A stretch of DNA of 64,000 bases from Burkholderia sp. Ax-1719 (GCF_011753055.1 NZ_VWWJ01000004.1:248001-312000); one strand, 5' to 3'; positions 28,968-38,203 are shown, counted from the first letter of the stretch. Made by a program: numbers and translations. The notes: generated by a model not told the origin, from the sequence alone.

Positions 28968-29314
28968 TTAAGAACGCCGATGCTGCTCCAGCAAGCGCGA
29001 GATAAGCTCCGTCGCGCGCGCCTGCTCAATCCTGGTTTGTTCCAGCGGGTTTGAGGATTGGGCAGGCCTGATGCGGTCGCCTATGTATGCAGCGTCGCCG
29101 CCACGTTAGCGAATCACGAATGCGAATATTGGTCCGGATGCTGGGAACGTCGAGTGGTACGGTGGTGATGGGGTTGTTTGTGAACAGTCTTGCTGGCGTG
29201 ATGTGACTGGGGCGTGCTCTGACCTTCGCCGAAGTAATACGTTTGCGATGTTTGGGCGTAGCCGATTGCCGGCAACAGGAGAGCGATCAATAGCAGGGTT
29301 TTGGGCGACATCAT
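28968..29314 (-). pseudogene. Small secreted protein gene, apparently frameshifted
   Basis: From 29314, MMSPKTLLLIALLLPAIGYAQ is a clean signal peptide, then a Gln/His/Ser-rich tail (SHHASKTVHKQPHHHRTTRR) to a stop at 29114. Just downstream in another frame (about 29105 to 28968), an open frame without a start reads GGDAAYIGDRIRP...LEQTRIEQARATELISRLLEQHRRS, which looks like a natural C-terminus. I infer one short exported protein disrupted by an indel near 29115-29200. If so, only the N-terminal 66 aa is now made. Sequencing error or two separate small genes are alternatives. Confidence 0.4.
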
Positions 29315-29609
29315 GAATTAGCCTTTTTGAAGCACGGGCTGGATTGCGCAACGTGCACCTTCTGCAGCATACAGCGAGTGACGGTGGGGGGCTCGGCGAG
29401 GATGCTGAACATAGCCGTGTCCCGCCTGTGCGGCAACGGATTGCTTTTGCTCGTCAGGTTCGCACGGCAGAAAAATCCATTCGTGCGCGGAGTCGCGGTG
29501 CTTTCTTCGCCCGCCCGCAGATCGCTCACCCAGTTCGAAGTTTTCCAACAAATCCGATGCATTTTTTTGTGCAAGGTGTTTGCTTGCGGAGCGTCCGGTA
29601 TATAGGTGC

Positions 29610-30296
29610 TTAATCTGCGGATTCAGACTTGATCAGAATGACATCGCCTCCGTGCTTAAGCAGGGTAAAGGTTGTTGTGCCGCCCCCGAATGCCAATTTA
29701 ATGCCTAAACGTTCCTGGCCTGTCCAATGATAGTCGACGACTAGATTGTCCTCTGGTTTAGGGAAATTTCTGCGGACATCCTGCTTCGGCATGGTTGGCT
29801 CCAGATAGCGCTGTCCATCTTTATCTGTCCTGCGCAAATAGGCATAGGCTTGCTCCAGAGTCGTCTGAGGCAGCGTACATGGGTCGGTGGATTCCATGTC
29901 GGCATCGTGGTGCTGACAACGCACTCCGGAAGCATTACTCACTGCATTCGGGCGAGGAAGCACCGGCATTGCGTCTAGCTCGGCGATACGCGCCTGGTAG
30001 GCGCGCTTTAGCGAGTCCGCATCGATCTTGCCGCCGGATGTACGCAGTCTCAACCATTGGCGCTGCTCAGCCTTTAGCTGGTCGACGGAATCACCTTGTC
30101 TCTGCAGAGCGGTCCGATATGCTACGGCCAGTTCACTGTCAAGCGCGGACAGTTGCGCGTCGTTGCAAATTGCATGTTCGATCGCGCTGTGCGCTGCTCC
30201 GCAGTCGAAGCTCGCCGCGTGGGCGGATAGAGACAGCAACCCGGCGATGGAGAACGCCGCGCGGACGATGAAGGCGGAAATGAGACGATATGGCAT
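29610..30296 (-). CDS. Exported protein with LprI-like (DUF1311) domain
   Basis: 228 aa from the ATG at 30296. A signal peptide (MPYRLISAFIVRAAFSIAGLLSLSAHA) is followed by a DUF1311/LprI-type domain at residues ~28-100: ASFDCGAAHSAIEHAICNDAQLSALDSELAVAYRTAL, then KAEQRQWLRLR. LprI in Mycobacterium inhibits lysozyme; most family members are uncharacterised. The C-terminal half (YHWTGQERLGIKLAFGGG, then FTLLKHGGDVILIKSE) is a separate small beta domain. Located in the periplasm or secreted. Confidence 0.8.
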   Translation of the reverse strand: MPYRLISAFIVRAAFSIAGLLSLSAHAASFDCGAAHSAIEHAICNDAQLSALDSELAVAYRTALQRQGDSVDQLKAEQRQWLRLRTSGGKIDADSLKRAYQARIAELDAMPVLPRPNAVSNASGVRCQHHDADMESTDPCTLPQTTLEQAYAYLRRTDKDGQRYLEPTMPKQDVRRNFPKPEDNLVVDYHWTGQERLGIKLAFGGGTTTFTLLKHGGDVILIKSESAD

Positions 30297-30435
30297 GTGG
30301 TGTGTTCGTTCTTGCTTTGAATCGGTCTGTCTGGTCAGAATTACGAAGTGGCACCGTCGATTTTCGAGCATCTTCGCACCGCTGCCAACCGCCAGGAAGT
30401 GGCCAGAAGCGTCCGGCACTATAAGTACCGCGCGC

Positions 30436-30576
30436 ATGGAAGAGGCTGGTCTGGACGGCGTGGAAGTGCTGGCGGGCGCGGGCTATCTGTTCTCGCAGTT
30501 CTTTTCGCCGGTGCTCAACCAGCGTACCGACGTCTACGGCGGCAGCTTCGAAAACCGCATCCGGGCGCTGCTCTAA
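30436..30576 (+). pseudogene. Fragment of an old-yellow-enzyme (NADH:flavin oxidoreductase) gene
   Basis: The 46-codon frame reads EEAGLDGVEVLAGAGYLFSQFFSP, then NQRTDVYGGSFENRIRALL. That is the central barrel signature of OYE/FadH-type flavoenzymes (G-x-D-G-V-E-x-x-x-x-x-G-Y-L, N-x-R-x-D-x-Y-G-G-S-x-E-N-R). In complete enzymes this is an internal piece with ~150 residues on each side. Nothing similar flanks it here, so it is a gene remnant. Confidence 0.75.
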
Positions 30577-30646
30577 ACGCTTCGACCGCGTCGCAATACT
30601 CGTGCGCAGCTGAATGCGGTCAAAAACAGAAAAATGGGCTGGAAAA

Positions 30647-31135
30647 TCAACGCAGCAGTATGCATCGGCATGCCATGCCGCTTGCTGCGCCGATGGCGAC
30701 CAATTCGATCACGGGCACAAGCGGTATGTGGCTGATTGATGCGAGTGATAGAGGAGAGCACGTCGAAATGACGCAGTGGTATGCAAAAAGCACCAACCAC
30801 CCCATCGAAGCGAAGCCGGTGCCAAGAGCGATGAAGGCCGCCCGGCGTTGGATCATCCTCTTCTGAATCGCAATGATGCACAAAGCATAGATCGGCGACA
30901 AGAGCGGTGCGAGCACGGCGAGGGAGACGATGCCTGCGACCAACAATGGAAAGAGGAATGTCGCTGCGAAAAGATGGTGATCGCGTGAGGGCGTGTAGCC
31001 GTTCTCAATCAACCATGTCACACAAGTCATTGTGGCGATCACCAGGCTTGCGGCAAGGAATGCGGCGACATACGCCACAGTTGCGCGCCATGGCGTGATG
31101 CGTGGATCGACGTGTTGTGACATACGGTTCGTCAT
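30647..31135 (-). CDS. Hypothetical membrane protein
   Basis: 162 aa (or 158 from the ATG at 31123). Four hydrophobic helices are evident: VAYVAAFLAASLVIATMTCVTWL, FLFPLLVAGIVSLAVLAPLL, AAFIALGTGFASMGWLVLFA and PLVPVIELVAIGAASGMA. Not recognised. The gene lies just downstream of, and on the same strand as, the caspase-cluster genes, with a 30-bp gap, so it could be the last gene of that transcript. Confidence 0.6.
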   Translation of the reverse strand: MTNRMSQHVDPRITPWRATVAYVAAFLAASLVIATMTCVTWLIENGYTPSRDHHLFAATFLFPLLVAGIVSLAVLAPLLSPIYALCIIAIQKRMIQRRAAFIALGTGFASMGWLVLFAYHCVISTCSPLSLASISHIPLVPVIELVAIGAASGMACRCILLR

Positions 31136-31165
31136 CCTGAGCAGTCTCCTTTCACCGCCGCCTCT

Positions 31166-32632
31166 TTAGTGCGCTACATCCGTGAGTTCGAATTTTCTAC
31201 CATATATTTGATGGTAAAGCGCCTGATAACGCGCGACGCCGTCTGCGTCGTTGATTTGCGCGAGTAGAGGAATCAGCCTGTCCAGCGCTCGGGCGTAGCC
31301 GTCGTCCACTGCACGTCGCAAGAAGAGCGAAGCCGTATAGAGACGTTCAGGCGAGTCGCTGTCGTCAAGGATGAAATTGCCATACAGAGCTTCGGCCAGC
31401 GGATAGTGCCTTCCTGCCGCGTACACAGCGTACTCGATGGAGAGTGCATGCGACATGTACCAAACCGGGTCAGGCTCGCCTGGCATACGCATGTGGGTTG
31501 CCGTCGCAATCGCCGTTTGCGCGAATAGATCGCCTCCCTCAGCCTGAGCATGGACCTTGTTGGCAAAGTTAGTGTCGGTCCAGATCAGCGGAAGCCATTT
31601 CAGCATCTGGTCAAGCTCCGAGTCCCAGCGCGTGCTCTCGGTGACGGGGTTGTCAGGCGGCGGACGCCTGCTCACGCTCCAGTTCATCGCGCCCGTGTCT
31701 GAGTCTGAATCGGAGGCCTGGCCACCACGAGCGAGAACGCCGGAAAGCACGGGCGGAAGTAGCGCGCGATCGGCTACCGGCGATGCGGCGTCAGCTAGCC
31801 GAAGCTCTCCGATCAAACCATCATTGAACCACGGGCGTTGCGTATCCGCGGTGGCCGCCGAAACCATGATCTGTGTGTGACGCAAGACAGTGAGGATTTC
31901 GCCCCCGCTGCGCAACTGCTGGCTCAGGTAGTAACTGAACGGACTGTGCTCGTAGTGCTTACCGCCAAGCCAGAATGTATCGAGCGCCGAGCCGCCCGGT
32001 TGTGTAGCAAAGGCAATCAGCTCGCCGCGGGCTGCATCGACGGATTTCAAGGTTTGCCTCGTGGCGCCGCGTACAGCCGCGGTGCGGCAGGTATCGAGAA
32101 ACATGACGAGCGCGCGTGGCGCACTGCGGTTCGCGGCACTGCGGATATAGCGCAACGGCACGCCGTAGCGCGCGAGATCGCTTCTCGTCACGCTGCCTAC
32201 CGGCACGGGCAGATCGACCGGGATCAGGTAATTCTCCCCACCGTTCTCGAAACCGTGGCCCGCGTAGTAAATCAATGCAATCGACGCGCTTTTAGCGCTG
32301 GCGCCAAAGCGATCGACGGCGTCGAGCATCTGCGCACGTGTCTGATCGGTTTCCAGATCGACTGTGAAGCCTGTCGCTCGCAGCGTGTCCGCGACGAGAC
32401 GCGCATCCGCGACGGGCGAGCCAAGGCGATCGACCCCGCTGTAAAGCGCGTTGCCGATAACCAGCGCCACGCGGGGCGCTGCGAGGGGAAGCGCCGCGGT
32501 CGTGCCAGCGGACTGAGCATTCGCCAACGCGCTTGCGAGCAACATCAAACCCAGCGCGGCGAATCTGGGTGCACGACGGCCCCAGGCGGAAAAACTCGCT
32601 ACTGGTCGTGTCAGCCTGCTGCTAGAACGCAT
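31166..32632 (-). CDS. Exported caspase-like protease (peptidase C14, p20 domain)
   Basis: 488 aa from the ATG at 32632. A signal peptide ends near ASALANAQS. The caspase p20 fold covers residues ~50-270: RVALVIGNALY, then IYYAGHGFENGGENYLIPVD with catalytic His126, and MFLDTCRTAA with catalytic Cys182, followed by GELIAFATQPGGSALDT. Both dyad residues are intact. The C-terminal ~170 residues form helical Sel1/TPR-like repeats, weakly conserved (AEGGDLFAQTAIATATH, ALYGNFILDDSDSPERLYTASLFLRRAVDDGYA). Export implies action in the periplasm. It closes a long minus-strand gene run. Confidence 0.88.
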   Translation of the reverse strand: MRSSSRLTRPVASFSAWGRRAPRFAALGLMLLASALANAQSAGTTAALPLAAPRVALVIGNALYSGVDRLGSPVADARLVADTLRATGFTVDLETDQTRAQMLDAVDRFGASAKSASIALIYYAGHGFENGGENYLIPVDLPVPVGSVTRSDLARYGVPLRYIRSAANRSAPRALVMFLDTCRTAAVRGATRQTLKSVDAARGELIAFATQPGGSALDTFWLGGKHYEHSPFSYYLSQQLRSGGEILTVLRHTQIMVSAATADTQRPWFNDGLIGELRLADAASPVADRALLPPVLSGVLARGGQASDSDSDTGAMNWSVSRRPPPDNPVTESTRWDSELDQMLKWLPLIWTDTNFANKVHAQAEGGDLFAQTAIATATHMRMPGEPDPVWYMSHALSIEYAVYAAGRHYPLAEALYGNFILDDSDSPERLYTASLFLRRAVDDGYARALDRLIPLLAQINDADGVARYQALYHQIYGRKFELTDVAH

Positions 32633-32663
32633 ATCTACCCCTGGCAAGATCGACAGCGCGACA

Positions 32664-33473
32664 TCAATGCGAATCGTCGAGATCGATATGTACCGGCTTG
32701 CGGTTGGCGCTGTCCGCCGTGGAGATTTTCTGTGGTGCGCCAACCACCGTCGCGCCGGACAACGGGTGGTCGTCGCCTGAAATGCCGATGCCGGCTGGCG
32801 CCGCTCCGGAACTAGCGGTGCTGATGGCACTGTCGGTCTTGTGGCGCGGCGTCGTGCGATGCTGGCTGACTCCGGACGCGTGTGCCCTGGAGACGCCTCC
32901 TGATCGCACTTCGCGCACCTCCCGCACGGCAAGCACCGGAACGGTCGCAGGCACGATGCCGCTAACCACCGTCGTGTCCGTCATGCTCCAGTAGCGCGCA
33001 TTGAGGGATTTTTGCTGAATGCCCAGCAAATGACCGTCCTCCATCGTGAAACTCACGGGTGTTCCGCAGTCGACCGGAAGATCGTAGTGATCGACTTCGT
33101 GCTGCTTGACGAGCAGGGTGCGATAGACGTATTGGCACGATGGGCGCGGAATACGTAACGTCACGTAGGTTTCGTTGTTGGCGCTCAGCACGCTATCGAC
33201 CAGCACGCCGTCGGTGTGCGCCACGTCGAAAATGGCCTGTCGATCGTAAAGCTTGATCTGGTAGCGGCCATCGAGCGTGCGGCGTAGAACGGCGTTGCCG
33301 AAAGCCATCTGGAACGGAGAAACCTTTTTCGCGGTTAGCTCATCGGCGTCAAGGTACAAAGCGCCGTGTGAATCGACGGCGCAGCCCGTCAACGCCAACG
33401 TGCCGGCCAACAGCACAGGCGAAAACACAGCCGAGTACCACCCCGTGTGGCGAGTGCGCATCAATGCATTCAT
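32664..33473 (-). CDS. Lipoprotein of unknown function in the caspase cluster
   Basis: 269 aa from the ATG at 33473. A type II signal ends in LTGC (Cys31). Residues 32-190 are beta-rich (YQIKLYDRQAIFDVAHTDGVLVDSVLSANNETYVTLRIP, CQYVYRTLLVKQHEVDHYDLPVDCGTPVSFTM). The last ~80 residues are a disordered, low-complexity tail. It sits 31 bp upstream of the caspase gene and is probably co-transcribed. Not recognised. Confidence 0.72.
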   Translation of the reverse strand: MNALMRTRHTGWYSAVFSPVLLAGTLALTGCAVDSHGALYLDADELTAKKVSPFQMAFGNAVLRRTLDGRYQIKLYDRQAIFDVAHTDGVLVDSVLSANNETYVTLRIPRPSCQYVYRTLLVKQHEVDHYDLPVDCGTPVSFTMEDGHLLGIQQKSLNARYWSMTDTTVVSGIVPATVPVLAVREVREVRSGGVSRAHASGVSQHRTTPRHKTDSAISTASSGAAPAGIGISGDDHPLSGATVVGAPQKISTADSANRKPVHIDLDDSH

Positions 33474-33568
33474 ATCGGGTTCAATAGACCTCAGTGTTTC
33501 AAGGCCGGAAGCGGTCCGATTACTCCAGATTGCCGCTGCGGCATTTTCCCAGCGCGCATGCGCTTTCA

Positions 33569-36004
33569 TCAGACGGGAGGATGTCCCTGCGCCACGGCAC
33601 GAATGGCGCGCGCTTCGCCCTGTGCCGCGGCCTGTTTCCATAGACGCATGGCTTCTTCGCGATCCGCTTGCGGCATGCCATAGCCATACCAGTCCATCAG
33701 ACCGAGGTTATACATATCCACCGCCTGCCCGGCGTTCGCGCTTAAGGCAAACCACTTGCGCGCTTCGCCGAGATTTTGTGGAACGGCGCGTCCGCTGCCA
33801 TAAATCATCCCCAGCAGATGCATCGCATCCGTATTGCCGAGATTGGCGGCGCTGTTCAGCGCAGGCAGCCCGTTGCGCATATCCGGCTTGTGATGCCAGT
33901 CCGACGTCAACAGCTCGCCAGCGGCTTCGAGCGAGACCGGGTCGCCCGGGTTCGCCTGGACGCCGCGTTGTGCCCACTGCAACGCCTGCGCGCGAAGCTG
34001 CGGTGTTTCGTGGGCGAGCGAGTGATGATCGTCGTCGTACATCAACGAGACCGCGTAAGGACCGAACGCCTCAGTTTTGCCAGCTTCGGCCTGCTGGCGC
34101 AACATGGCGCGCGCCTGGGCGTTCTGGCCTTGCCGGCGCAATGCCATCGCCGCCGCGACCTCGGCGCTCTGCGCAGTCGTGGGCGCGGGGGGCACACCGG
34201 CCTGCATCGAAGTGGCCGGCGGCGTGAGCGCGTTTCCCCATAAGCCATGCAAGGGAAACAGCAGCAGCAATGCGGAGACAGCCGCCAGCGGAGCGCCTAT
34301 CAAGGTTTGCGCGAAGCGATGTTTGCGGCCTTTCAATACGAGATTCAGCGCTCGCTCGCCCTGTTGTTCTCCGCCCAGTGTTTTCGCCAGCAGTGCACTG
34401 ACACGGCGCTTGAAGACCAGCCCGGCGACGGGTATCGAAGCAAGCGCCGTCAGCGCGGCCCAGCCGCCGCCTGCCAGCACGCCAACGCCAATCCCGGGTG
34501 CCGCCACGATCAGCGGAATACGCCATGCCAGCCGTTTCGCTTCCCGCGTATAGATCTGCCGAAGCGCGGCGAGCATGGAGTCGTGCACCTGCGCGACGTA
34601 TTCGGCCGAGGTCAGGACATGCAGCGTGTCCAGCGCTGCGCCTGCTAGCGTGGCTTCGACGATCTCGGTGTTGATCTCCGACTGGACCATCTGATGCAGC
34701 GGATTGGCGAGTGTCTGCACCGAGGTCGCAAAAATTCCCTCGCCGCTCGCAATCACCAGCGCATTGCGCAAGGCCTCAAGATCGGTGCGCAACAAGGTTT
34801 CGACCATATTGTCGAGATCGAGCCACTCGAGCGCCTGACCGTAAGCGACAAGGTGATAGTCGCGTTGATTGCAGACCGCATCCAGATGCGCGATCCGCAG
34901 AGTGGCGGCGTAATTTGCAGTGACCGCTCGCGGGTAGGCGTCGTGATCGAGGCCAATGCATGTCAGCGTTAGTCCGGCGGACTGTGCGGCCACACCATGC
35001 AGGCCCAGTTTCGCTTCGATTTCGGTGGCCCGAGGATCGATTTCGTCAGCGAACGACAGCCTGTATTCCTGTGAGCCGTGCACATCTGTCCACGCGCAGG
35101 TGCCTGTTTTTCCGGAGCCCTGGCAGGGGCCGCAGACGATATTGCCCGAGCCTTGACAGGGACCGCAGACGAGTCGGCCCGTCGCGCTGCAGGTCCTGCA
35201 GGATACGCGCGAGGTGCCGTTGCATTGGCCGCAGGTGACCTTGCCATAGAGGCAGCCGTAAGCCGTGCAGGGATGAGTTTCGTATCGTGTCTGGTAGCGG
35301 CTTTCACTGCGCGAGATGCCGTCCGGTCCCGTGACCGTGATGTAAGTCGTGTAGCCCACCTCACGCGAGACGGAACCGGAGCCGTTGCAGTTGGAGCAGG
35401 ACTTTTTGCCGAAGAGGCAGCCCAACGAACTGCAGGCCGTCTCGCGCGTGCCGGAGCAGGTGTGGCAGGTGTTGTAGCCGTTGCCATAGCATCTTGAGCA
35501 ACGATTCTTGCCGCGACCGAGGCAGCCCGTGCAGGTATTCAGGTTCCAGAACCGGCCAGCGTGCCCGAGATAGAGGCTGTCTTCGGACGCGAAGTCGTAC
35601 GCCGTGCCTGAGCGCTTGAGCGCGGCGCCCAGCGATTCCTTCGCAAGACGCAGACGATCTGCGACTTGCGCGGCGGCGTGCTTGTACGGCTGATCGCTCT
35701 TCTGATCGTTACGGGACGAAGGCACGAAGTGCCCGGTGATGTCGATCGACTTCGTGCGCGCATTGAGCGTGTGACGGACCTCGACTGTAAGCGCCTGATC
35801 GACGGTGTGTTCCGCCACGCAGTCAACGTCCTCGGGCGTGAAGCGCGTGCTGGCGCTGATCAACGCGCGGATCTTGCCGCGCATCGTCCCCACTTCCTGT
35901 GCGCCTTGCGCAAGGGCGGGATCCATGGCGGCCTCGACGCCCTTAGTCTCCATCGCGACGGTATGGCCGTCCGTGGCGTCTCGCTGACCGTCCAATGTGC
36001 TCAT
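33569..36004 (-). CDS. Multi-zinc-knuckle membrane protein with C-terminal Sel1 repeats
   Basis: 811 aa. Residues ~155-320 hold a DnaJ-like cysteine-rich region: eight CxxC knuckles, mostly CxxCxGxG (CTGCLGRG, CSRCYGNG, CHTCSGT, CSNCNGSG, CGQCNGT, CRTCSAT and two CGPCQGSG) plus two CxxxxC pairs. A middle globular domain follows, then hydrophobic segments (LIVAAPGIGVGVLAGGGW; LASIPVAGLVF; LIGAPLAAVSALLLLFPL) and a C-terminal region with Sel1 repeats (NSAANLGNTDAMHLLGMIYGSG, KWFALSANAGQAVDMYNLGLMDW). No J-domain is present. The cytoplasmic knuckles suggest protein or nucleic-acid binding, the Sel1 part protein docking. Same strand as the caspase genes. Confidence 0.85.
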   Translation of the reverse strand: MSTLDGQRDATDGHTVAMETKGVEAAMDPALAQGAQEVGTMRGKIRALISASTRFTPEDVDCVAEHTVDQALTVEVRHTLNARTKSIDITGHFVPSSRNDQKSDQPYKHAAAQVADRLRLAKESLGAALKRSGTAYDFASEDSLYLGHAGRFWNLNTCTGCLGRGKNRCSRCYGNGYNTCHTCSGTRETACSSLGCLFGKKSCSNCNGSGSVSREVGYTTYITVTGPDGISRSESRYQTRYETHPCTAYGCLYGKVTCGQCNGTSRVSCRTCSATGRLVCGPCQGSGNIVCGPCQGSGKTGTCAWTDVHGSQEYRLSFADEIDPRATEIEAKLGLHGVAAQSAGLTLTCIGLDHDAYPRAVTANYAATLRIAHLDAVCNQRDYHLVAYGQALEWLDLDNMVETLLRTDLEALRNALVIASGEGIFATSVQTLANPLHQMVQSEINTEIVEATLAGAALDTLHVLTSAEYVAQVHDSMLAALRQIYTREAKRLAWRIPLIVAAPGIGVGVLAGGGWAALTALASIPVAGLVFKRRVSALLAKTLGGEQQGERALNLVLKGRKHRFAQTLIGAPLAAVSALLLLFPLHGLWGNALTPPATSMQAGVPPAPTTAQSAEVAAAMALRRQGQNAQARAMLRQQAEAGKTEAFGPYAVSLMYDDDHHSLAHETPQLRAQALQWAQRGVQANPGDPVSLEAAGELLTSDWHHKPDMRNGLPALNSAANLGNTDAMHLLGMIYGSGRAVPQNLGEARKWFALSANAGQAVDMYNLGLMDWYGYGMPQADREEAMRLWKQAAAQGEARAIRAVAQGHPPV

Positions 36005-36100
36005 CGACCTCTTCCCTGTTTATTTGTTTATTGATTGATCTGCGTTGCGCGGTCTCGCTTTGCCTGCCCCTGGTTCCCCGTCGAGGCAGGCTGGGCATCG

Positions 36101-37816
36101 TCAGCGGGCGTGCAGGGCGTTGTCGGTGTCGCCCGCGTGACTCAAGCCGCTGTCCGTGCCGACGAAGGACGCGGGTGGCGCCTGGTCGCCACGGATTGCG
36201 GCAAACGTCGCGCTCACGGGTGTTGTCGGTTTGAGCCGGTAATGCACGGCGACGCCCCGTGCGCGCAAGAGCGCTTCGAATTGAATCAGGGCTTTGCAGG
36301 CCGACAGATCGATTCGTCGCAATTCGCGCAGGTCGAATTCGATCGTCTTGCAATCCGCTTCGGTCACGACATGGGCGAGCAGGGGTTCGCAGATCCGGCG
36401 ATCGACGACATGGCCGAGCAATGCGCCGCCGAGCACGACATCGATGCGCGAAGCGTGTGCGGTGATCCGCGCGTCGAGGCCGCGCGGCGCCCAGAGCAGC
36501 GGCACCAACCCCAGCACGCAGCCTGCGGCGAACCCGTCGCTGGGTTCGCCCGTCACGATGGTGATGAGCGCAACCGTCACGAAGAGCCACATCGCCGCCG
36601 CGATGACATGGCGCGGCTGCATGGCGGAAAAGGTCAGACGCGTGATGAGTTTCGACCAGTCGTCGAGCATGTCGAGCGCCATCGCGATCATGACGGCGGC
36701 TGCCGCGAGTTTGGGCACGCAGGCGAGCAGCCGTGCGCCGAAGAAGATCAGGGCGAGCGTTAGCAGGGCGTGCAGGATCGCGGTCCAGCGCGTGCGCGCA
36801 CCGGCGGCGAGCGCCATGTTCGAGCGCGTGAGCGAGCCGACGACCGGCAGCAGACCCGCGCCCGCGCACAGCAGGTTGAGCAGGCCGTGTATCAGCAGGT
36901 CGCGGTTGGGCTTGGCGCGCGCATGCGTGGCGGATTCGAGGTTGGAAATCGCAATCAGCGTGTCGAGCGAGGCGAGCACGCCAATTAGTGCACCATAGAC
37001 GCCGATCTGCGCGAGTAGCGCGCCGTCTAGCAGAGAGAACGTGTGCGTCCAGCGTTCCACGGCGCCTGCGCCGATCCCGCCTGGATCGAAGCCGCTGATG
37101 CCAAGCGTGCGGCAATCGGCTGCGGGCGGGGTGATGCCCACCACCGCGTAATAGGCGGCGCTGGCGGCCAGCAGCGTCCAGAACAGCGACAGGCCCTTGG
37201 GCAGGCGGTATCCGCGTCTTGCAGCGATGCCCACGCCAGCGGTCCACCCGAAGTGCGCCGCGAGGCCCGCTGCGATCACGATCAGCGTGGGCGGCCATTC
37301 GAGCGAGCAGTGCGTGATTGTCTGCACCTGACTTTCGATGGCGAGGGCGGCCGCGCCGAATAGCAGCCCGGAGAACACCGGTGCGGGCACCATGCGCGCG
37401 AGCGTGCCCGCCTTGAACGCGGCGAGCAGCAGCTGCGTGATGGCCGCAGTGGCCACCGCGAGCGCAGCGCAGCCGAGCAGGGCGGGCAAGCCGTGCGCAG
37501 CCAGCCGGGGTTGCACGACGAGCGTCGCGAGCAGATTGGAAAACAGTACCGTGGCGGCGACGCGCGGTCCTGAGATGAGCGGCTGGATCGAGCCGCCCAG
37601 CGCGATGCCGATCAGTCCCACCACGGCGCTCAGGACGCCCATCATCGCGCCGAGCGCAACGGCCTGGCTACCCGGCAGGCTGGAGGTCGCCTGGGTGCCG
37701 AGGCCGATGTATTCGGCGCATGAAGCGACGGTCAGCAGAATCGCCGCGAGCAGTTCTGGCACGATGCGCGAAGCCAGCGACGGCGCGCTGCGCGGCGAGG
37801 CGGTGGGCGTGCCCAT
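36101..37816 (-). CDS. SulP-family anion transporter with STAS domain
   Basis: 571 aa. Ten or more membrane helices with SulP-like stretches (LPGSQAVALGAMMGVLSAVVGLIGIALGG; SGPRVAATVLFSNLL; GVLASLDTLIAISNLESATHARAKPNRDLLIHGLLNL; LLPVVGSLTRSNMALAAGARTRW) and a C-terminal STAS domain (~residues 450-540; IEFDLRELRRIDLSACKALIQFEALL). SulP proteins move sulfate, bicarbonate or dicarboxylates. The start directly follows the stop of the upstream small membrane-protein gene (TAA-ATG, no gap), so they are translationally linked. Its presence inside the zinc-ribbon run is unexplained. Confidence 0.9.
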   Translation of the reverse strand: MGTPTASPRSAPSLASRIVPELLAAILLTVASCAEYIGLGTQATSSLPGSQAVALGAMMGVLSAVVGLIGIALGGSIQPLISGPRVAATVLFSNLLATLVVQPRLAAHGLPALLGCAALAVATAAITQLLLAAFKAGTLARMVPAPVFSGLLFGAAALAIESQVQTITHCSLEWPPTLIVIAAGLAAHFGWTAGVGIAARRGYRLPKGLSLFWTLLAASAAYYAVVGITPPAADCRTLGISGFDPGGIGAGAVERWTHTFSLLDGALLAQIGVYGALIGVLASLDTLIAISNLESATHARAKPNRDLLIHGLLNLLCAGAGLLPVVGSLTRSNMALAAGARTRWTAILHALLTLALIFFGARLLACVPKLAAAAVMIAMALDMLDDWSKLITRLTFSAMQPRHVIAAAMWLFVTVALITIVTGEPSDGFAAGCVLGLVPLLWAPRGLDARITAHASRIDVVLGGALLGHVVDRRICEPLLAHVVTEADCKTIEFDLRELRRIDLSACKALIQFEALLRARGVAVHYRLKPTTPVSATFAAIRGDQAPPASFVGTDSGLSHAGDTDNALHAR

Positions 37817-38203
37817 TTAGTTCGTCCTGCACGCGGTCTGGGGCCGCACGTCGTCGATCACCGCCGATTCGCGCAGCGCGGCGGCGATCTGTGCGAGCGG
37901 CAGCGTGTCGGGCAGGCGCACGAGGTACGCGCTGTTTTCGTCCGGCCCGTATACGATGGTCGCGCCGTACTGGGTCAGCAACAGGGTGATATCGCGCTCC
38001 GTGGCCGTGCGCCTGAAGGTCAGCGCGAGCGTGCTGCACGCGCTCGCGCTGCCGACCCCGCGCGTCGCGGCGACGCCCGCTGTGGAAGCGTGCAGTTGCC
38101 CGACACCCTTGAGAAAACCGGCGAGCATGCCGGCTTCGAGCAGTATGAACACGAGAACGAAGGCGCTGCGCCGGCTCAGGTATTCGGACAGTTGGGTCAG
38201 CAT
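37817..38203 (-). CDS. Small membrane protein carrying an anti-sigma-type C-terminal domain
   Basis: 128 aa. One N-terminal helix (AFVLVFILLEAGMLAGFL) and a periplasmic domain at residues ~55-125: STLALTFRRTATERDITLLLTQYGATIVYGPDENSAYLVRLPD. This pattern matches the C-terminal domain of the anti-sigma factor in this window (46179-46832) and of other membrane-bound anti-sigma factors (F-x-x-x-A-T-x-x-x-I-x-x-L-L...GA-x-I-V-x-GP). It has no sigma-binding N-terminus, so it may be a decoy or sensor of the same signal. Its stop abuts the SulP start. Confidence 0.65.
   Translation of the reverse strand: MLTQLSEYLSRRSAFVLVFILLEAGMLAGFLKGVGQLHASTAGVAATRGVGSASACSTLALTFRRTATERDITLLLTQYGATIVYGPDENSAYLVRLPDTLPLAQIAAALRESAVIDDVRPQTACRTN

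Noticed and set aside
35943..37298. 451-codon minus-strand frame over the SulP gene
   Set aside because: Arg/Ala-rich, a different phase of the same strand as the SulP gene, whose frame carries clear transporter motifs.
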